64,000 nucleotides of DNA. Source: JACCXG01 sp963717745 (lineage in GTDB: Bacteria > Acidobacteriota > Vicinamibacteria > Vicinamibacterales > 2-12-FULL-66-21). The notes below the pieces were generated by a model. It worked only from the letters and a program-made list of their open reading frames with translations, was not told where the DNA came from and ran no database searches. Of this stretch, positions 60,308 to 64,000 are shown piece after piece. Made by a program: the position numbers and the translations under genes. The DNA lies in contig CAVQXJ010000029.1 in the NCBI GenBank assembly GCA_963717745.1, forward strand, positions 1 to 64,000. Direction: 5' to 3'. Position 1 is the first letter of the stretch. Each line of letters begins with the position of its first letter.

Positions 60308-60773
60308 GTGTTCGAGCGGTTTACAGAAGAAGCGCGGCGATGCCTGTTTTTTCGCCCGCTACAAGACGGCCGAACGCGATGGGTCTGAGACCACTGACGA
60401 GGACCTGCTGCACGGACTTTCTCTCAGTGCTCCAGCCACTATCGAGCTGCTGGGCGGCGTGGCGGCTGACGCGCTCCGGTCGACGGAGTCAGGGGAGCAG
60501 TTCTGGACTCGAATGCTGGAGTCCCGCGAAGAGTGGGTACCGCACAGCCGCAAAGAGATCCCGTTCTCGGTGGTGGCCACGCACGCGATGGAGACCGCTG
60601 TGGCGGAGGCTGATTCGCTCCTACACAAAGCAGTCGGGCCGGAGCACATGCTCCTGGCTCTCTTGCGAGATGAGACGACCGATGCGGGGCGACGGCTGCA
60701 CGAAGCAGGGGTGCGACTGCCTGATTTCCGGTTGCGAGTGAAGGCGCAGTGGGAAGGCGGACCCACTGCCTAA
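60308..60773 (+). CDS. Stand-alone Clp N-domain protein, one-base break in a T6 run
   Basis: GTG 60308 follows a GGAGG site. The start reads VFERFTEEARRCLFF and needs a shift in the run of six T at 60347-60352; with five T the frame continues as FFARYKTAERDGSETTDEDL. Two Clp_N-type helical repeats follow (HGLSLSAPATIELLGGVAAD, SVVATHAMETAVAEADSLLH with HMLLALLRDETTDAGRRL). There is no AAA+ module, so it may bind substrates or partners only. Single-domain Clp_N proteins occur in actinobacteria and acidobacteria. Confidence 0.75.
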
Positions 60774-60861
60774 CTAACGTGAGCCGCCCCGCCCGTCGCC
60801 GCGATGACGGCGCCGGCGCACCGATACACAGTCTGACTATCCCGCAGGGAACGGCCGTGTC

Positions 60862-61623
60862 CTACGGAATGCGGCGAAACGTCCGGCGCGCAGAACGACC
60901 GTTCCACTGTCCCGCCATGGTATTTCCATCGCTAGACAAGGCGCCGGTGAAGCGACCCAGAGTTTGGTAATTGGGTGCTTCGTTTTGCAAGACCATGCGG
61001 TTCGGATCCGCTGACACCACTTCCATCGATCGACCGAAGCGTTGAGACTTGGTACGGTCCGTTATGAAGACACTACTATTCATCCAGGCAGTGAGCACTC
61101 CGTCCGACGATTGAACGATATGAATCCGAATGGACGGCGCGGGCGCGGCCTCGGGTAATCCTTCCCAAACGCCACAGAGGCTTTTCAGCGACACATCGTT
61201 AGCAGGACGTGGCCGTTGAAGCACCACCTGACGTCGGACACCGTCGAGCACCCACTCGCCGGTCCAACGAAGGGTATCGGGGTCGAACGTGGCTGTCAGG
61301 CCGGCGACGATAAGCTGACGGCCGTCGAACTGCGCGGCATAGCGCGGCGGCGAAACGACATGCCATCTCCGTGTTCCGCGACCATCCTGCCGATGGTAGA
61401 CCAGCACTTGAACGGTCTCGCGCGTGAGCCCGTCGGCCGTTCCCTGGTTGATCATCACCAGGATGCCGTCCACCCGCGGCCCGGTCGCGAACTCCCAAGG
61501 ACCACTTAAGAGTTCTGGCGGAGCGACGGTCACCTGTCCGTGCGCTGGGACGGTCAGCCAGATTGCCAACGTCGCCGTCACGCTTAACAGCGTCGACCTT
61601 GCAGCGTCGGAACTGGGCATCAT
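60862..61623 (-). CDS. Secreted hypothetical protein, beta-rich
   Basis: 253 residues from ATG 61623. A signal peptide (STLLSVTATLAIWLTVPAHG) is followed by strands such as LSGPWEFATGPRVDGILVMI, DTLRWTGEWVLDGVRRQVVL and GRFTGALSSDGNTMAGQWNG. The pattern (GxW and GxF strands) resembles lipocalin-like or extracellular sandwich proteins but no family is recognised. Codon use is slightly more AT-rich than in the flanks, in line with an island gene. Confidence 0.65.
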   Translation of the reverse strand: MMPSSDAARSTLLSVTATLAIWLTVPAHGQVTVAPPELLSGPWEFATGPRVDGILVMINQGTADGLTRETVQVLVYHRQDGRGTRRWHVVSPPRYAAQFDGRQLIVAGLTATFDPDTLRWTGEWVLDGVRRQVVLQRPRPANDVSLKSLCGVWEGLPEAAPAPSIRIHIVQSSDGVLTAWMNSSVFITDRTKSQRFGRSMEVVSADPNRMVLQNEAPNYQTLGRFTGALSSDGNTMAGQWNGRSARRTFRRIP

Positions 61624-61896
61624 CGAACGCCAATTATCATGCACGTCGATCTTAGACACCGTTCGACCCGTCACGGACGGAACCAGGTGACGCTGCTGCC
61701 GGACTCGCGGATTCGGGCGCAGATCGTGGCGAAGGCGACACCATAATCGCGGAGGCTCGTCCCACGTCACGCGCGGCGCGTGCTCGTAGCCGCCGCGCGG
61801 CCGTCGACTTCGAGACGCGCACCCAGCCGCCGCCCTGGCGCGTCAGGCCAGGAACCGCGCCGTCGGGTTCCGTTCATCGGCTGGTAGCGGCAGTCG

Positions 61897-62312
61897 ATGC
61901 GGCAGGCCATCGAGGAGGGCGTCATCCTCGGCGTCCTGCAAAACTACACCACGTACAAGCTGGCATTCCGACTAGCCCACGAGGGGCACGACTACGACAA
62001 CACCGAGGTGGAGCGCAGCACGGCGCTGAAGAAGATCATGGGCTGGGTGCGGCTCCACCCGTACAACATCGCGCAGAAGGTACAGATTGTGGTCGAGCAC
62101 TTCCGCGAGCATGTGGCGCCACTGCTGGACGGCCGCGCGAAGGCGATGGTGGTGGTCGGCAGTCGCGTGGAGGCCGTGCGCTGGAAGCTGGCGATCGACC
62201 GCTTCATCGCGGATCGCGGGTACCGGATCGGCACGCTGGTGGCGTTCTCGGGCGAAGTCACCGACACCGGGTCGGGCCCGGACGCCTTCACCGAGCACAG
62301 CTCGATCCTCAA
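61897..62312 (+). pseudogene. Type I restriction HsdR helicase fragment
   Basis: The frame from ATG 61897 reads RQAIEEGVILGVLQNYTTYK, IMGWVRLHPYNIAQKVQIVV and AMVVVGSRVEAVRWKLAIDR, which match the second RecA-like domain region of HsdR. A stop lies just before, and similarity ends near 62305 at EHSSILNP. Both the nuclease and main helicase motifs are missing. It is fused to the next remnant and is a relic of a restriction system. Confidence 0.85.
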
Positions 62313-62423
62313 CCCAACCTACAGACCGCCGCGGCCACGCTGGATTCCGCGGCAGGGACAATCGCAGGGACAAAATCCAAATCGGGGAGGGTGTTCGGTT
62401 CGCGCGTGCCGCTAAGTGATTGA
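62310..62423 (+). pseudogene. C-terminal tail of a tyrosine integrase (tentative)
   Basis: In a different frame from HsdR, the DNA reads QPNLQTAAATLDSAAGTIAG, TKSKSGRVFGSRVPLSD and stop. The position, ending 8 bases from the 3' end of a tRNA gene, and the composition resemble the last 35 residues of tRNA-targeting integrases. No catalytic residues are included, so the call is inferred from position. Confidence 0.4.
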
Positions 62424-62430
62424 TTCTACG

Positions 62431-62517
62431 TGGTGCCGGAGGAGGGGGTCGAACCCTCACTCCCCGAAGGGAACGGGATTTTGAGTCCCGCGCGTCTGCC
62501 AGTTTCACCACTCCGGC
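62431..62517 (-). tRNA. tRNA-Leu (CAA)
   Basis: The minus strand gives acceptor stem GCCGGAG paired with CTCCGGC, discriminator A and encoded CCA. The anticodon stem CGGGA/TCCCG holds the loop CTCAAAA with anticodon CAA (plus-strand 62481-62483). A long variable arm (GTTCCCTTCGGGGAGT) shows a class II tRNA. The T arm carries GGGTTCGACCC. The 3' end faces the eroded island. Confidence 0.97.
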
Positions 62518-62618
62518 CCGAGGGGAACACTCAGTATACCGCCACCCGCGCGTCGTTCGAGCAGCTCCAAGGCAAGTGGTAGGATGCCGGCTTTCAGCTT
62601 TCTCACAGGGGGACCTTG

Positions 62619-63566
62619 ATGCGAACGAACCATGCGTGGTCGGTGCGGATTGGCGGGCTGGCGATGATCGCGGTGACCGCCGGCTGGATGTCGGGCGACG
62701 AGGTGCGGGGGCAGACCAGTCAGCTGTCCTCGACGGCAACCGTCCAGGCGGGGCCTGCCGCCCGGCCGGTTTGCGGGACGAGGCCCCTGACCGATGTCGA
62801 GATCGCGGCCGACGCCGCCCGCGTCGTCGCGCTGAAGAGCCGCCGGGGGAGCCAGAAAGCCGGCGCGCTCATCACCATCAAGACCTACGTGCACGTCCTG
62901 CACGATGGGCCCGAAGGGCGCCTCTCGGAGCGAACGATCCGGGACCAGATCGCCGTGCTGAACGCCGCGTACGCGACGCGCGGATTCCGCTTCGAGATGG
63001 CGGCCAGCGTCCCCGGCAATCCGAATCCCGACTACACCGACAACGCCGCGTGGTTCAACGACGATGAGGCCGCCTACAAGACCGCGCTCAAGGAGGGCTC
63101 GGGCGACGATTTGAACATCTACACCAACAGCGGCGCCGGGTTTCTCGGCTACGCCTACTACCCGACGATCGTCGGCTCCGCGTTTGCGGTGCTCGACGGC
63201 GTGGTGCTCGCGTATGGAACGCTGCCCGGCGCCGACCAGCCTGGCATCAGCGACATCCCTGGCTTCATCTACAACCTTGGCGACACCGGCGTGCACGAAG
63301 TCGGTCACTACCTCGGACTGGCGCACACGTTCGAAGGCAAGTGCTCGACCTACAACGACGGCGTCGACGACACGCCGGCCGAGAAGTCACCGGATTTCTT
63401 CTGTACGGTCGGCCGCAATTCCTGCAAGGACGGCAACGCGCTGCTGTCGCTCGATCCCATTACCAACTTCATGGACTACAGCGACGATCTCTGCCTGATC
63501 GAGTTCACGGCAGGACAGGCCGAGCGCATGAGCCTCCAGTGGGCGCTGTACCGCCAGGGCCGCTGA
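62619..63566 (+). CDS. M43-type zinc metalloprotease, secreted
   Basis: 315 residues from ATG 62619 with an AGGGGG site. A signal peptide (SVRIGGLAMIAVTAGWMSG) is followed by a propeptide and the metzincin core: TGVHEVGHYLGLAHTFEGKC, where HExxHxxGxxH holds zinc, and the Met turn NFMDYSDDLC. The disulfide-rich part between (KCSTYNDGVDDTPAEKSPDF, CTVGRNSC) fits the pappalysin/cytophagalysin family. It probably degrades proteins outside the cell. It lies right after tRNA-Leu. Confidence 0.92.
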   Translation: MRTNHAWSVRIGGLAMIAVTAGWMSGDEVRGQTSQLSSTATVQAGPAARPVCGTRPLTDVEIAADAARVVALKSRRGSQKAGALITIKTYVHVLHDGPEGRLSERTIRDQIAVLNAAYATRGFRFEMAASVPGNPNPDYTDNAAWFNDDEAAYKTALKEGSGDDLNIYTNSGAGFLGYAYYPTIVGSAFAVLDGVVLAYGTLPGADQPGISDIPGFIYNLGDTGVHEVGHYLGLAHTFEGKCSTYNDGVDDTPAEKSPDFFCTVGRNSCKDGNALLSLDPITNFMDYSDDLCLIEFTAGQAERMSLQWALYRQGR

Positions 63567-63654
63567 GCTCGATATTGCATGGAGAGCGGAGCCCTCGGGC
63601 CCGTCAGGGTGACAGTTGTCCGGCCCGATCTAGAAGCTCCGATCCGCGATCAGG

Positions 63655-63722
63655 CCTTCGGATGAGGGATTCGGGATCGGGGATTCGGGATCAGGGATTC
63701 GGGAGCGATTAGGGATTAGAGG
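63655..63722. repeat. GGGATTCGGGATC word array
   Basis: GGGATTCGGGATCGGGGATT and further copies of GATTCGGGATC lie between the protease and the convergent TonB receptor end, in the same low-complexity style as the other arrays. Confidence 0.75.
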
Positions 63723-63752
63723 GCGGCACCCGACCGATGCCGCCCTCCCCCT

Positions 63753-64000
63753 CTACCAGCTCAGTCGCCACACGATCTGCCCCAGCCGGCCGCCCGGATC
63801 GTAGGTCGTGTTGATGTCGGTGTAGGCGCTGGTCACGCGGAACACGTCGTTGGCGGTCAGCGGCGCGTCCGGGGTCAGATCGAACGCGTGATTGAAGTTC
63901 GCTGAGTCGAACACGTTCTGCATTTCGAAATCGATTTCGACGTACGCCTTCCTCGCGAACGGGAACCGCTTCTTGATGCGCATGTCGACCCGGGAGAACA
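63753..64000 (-). CDS. TonB-dependent receptor, C-terminal end (partial)
   Basis: The reading frame is open to the right edge, so only about 82 residues are visible: RIKKRFPFARKAYVEIDFEM, NVFDSANFNHAFDLTPDAPL and the final strand LGQIVWRLSW. The aromatic end and the FEMQNVFDSANF motif mark the last beta strands of carboxypeptidase-regulatory-like TonB receptors common in Acidobacteriota. The N-terminus lies outside the window. Confidence 0.8.
   Translation of the reverse strand, partial: FSRVDMRIKKRFPFARKAYVEIDFEMQNVFDSANFNHAFDLTPDAPLTANDVFRVTSAYTDINTTYDPGGRLGQIVWRLSW

Noticed and set aside
62420..63067. Plus-strand coding frame across tRNA-Leu
   Set aside because: It reads through the antisense of a certain tRNA and into another frame of the protease.

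Overview
The window looks like a piece of a high-GC, Gram-negative bacterium, most probably an Acidobacteriota of the Vicinamibacteria type. Reasons: an orphan FtsX/MacB-type permease with duplicated permease domains, a DUF4159-MoxR-DUF58-BatA-DUF4175 operon, a fused homocysteine methyltransferase/methylenetetrahydrofolate reductase, CarD, a TonB-dependent receptor end, and many short word-like intergenic repeats. The taxon is an inference from gene content; no rRNA is present.

Layout. 1-13.9 kb (minus strand): an envelope operon running from a TPR/peptidase-MA protein through DUF4159, MoxR ATPase, DUF58, BatA-like VWA, DUF4175, a VWA/amidotransferase-like membrane protein and a caspase-like protein without a visible catalytic Cys. 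14.3-19.0 kb (minus): a lipid-type cluster of beta-ketoacyl synthase, FAD oxidoreductase, ICMT-like methyltransferase and PIG-V-like mannosyltransferase. 19.0-24.3 kb: NnrU/ICMT-like membrane protein, Lon protease, a MurG-like glycosyltransferase and a methyltransferase. 24.4-27.5 kb (minus): MetH/MetF-type fusion, metallophosphoesterase and an orphan NuoI-like ferredoxin. 27.6-31.5 kb (plus): LytS/LytTR two-component pair overlapping signal peptidase I, then a CDF transporter. 31.8-35.9 kb (minus): acyl-CoA synthetase, D-2-hydroxyacid dehydrogenase, MoaC, Rex. 36-44.7 kb: OPT transporter, a secreted Ig-like protein, DUF4126, PlsC-type acyltransferase, CarD with a good terminator, a secreted SAM methyltransferase, an ATP-grasp ligase, and a hybrid kinase operon with two miniature signalling proteins. 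45-52.8 kb (plus): PAS kinase/NarL regulator pair, a secreted protein, the ADOP permease and a large secreted propeller-like protein. 53-59 kb: methyltransferase, alpha/beta hydrolase, small secreted or membrane proteins and a beta-helix protein. 59.2-62.5 kb: an eroded island (odd GNAT, dead DNA ligase, Clp_N protein, HsdR fragment, integrase tail) ending exactly at a tRNA-Leu(CAA). 62.6-64 kb: an M43-type metalloprotease and the end of a TonB receptor.

Two features stand out. First, at least ten intergenic spaces carry arrays of short words, often arranged as inverted halves, and several related elements lie inside or at the ends of coding sequences. Second, about fourteen single-base frame breaks occur in otherwise well-conserved genes, half of them in the first 15 kb. 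This pattern suggests an indel-prone assembly rather than mass gene decay, although true decay is clear in the tRNA-Leu island.
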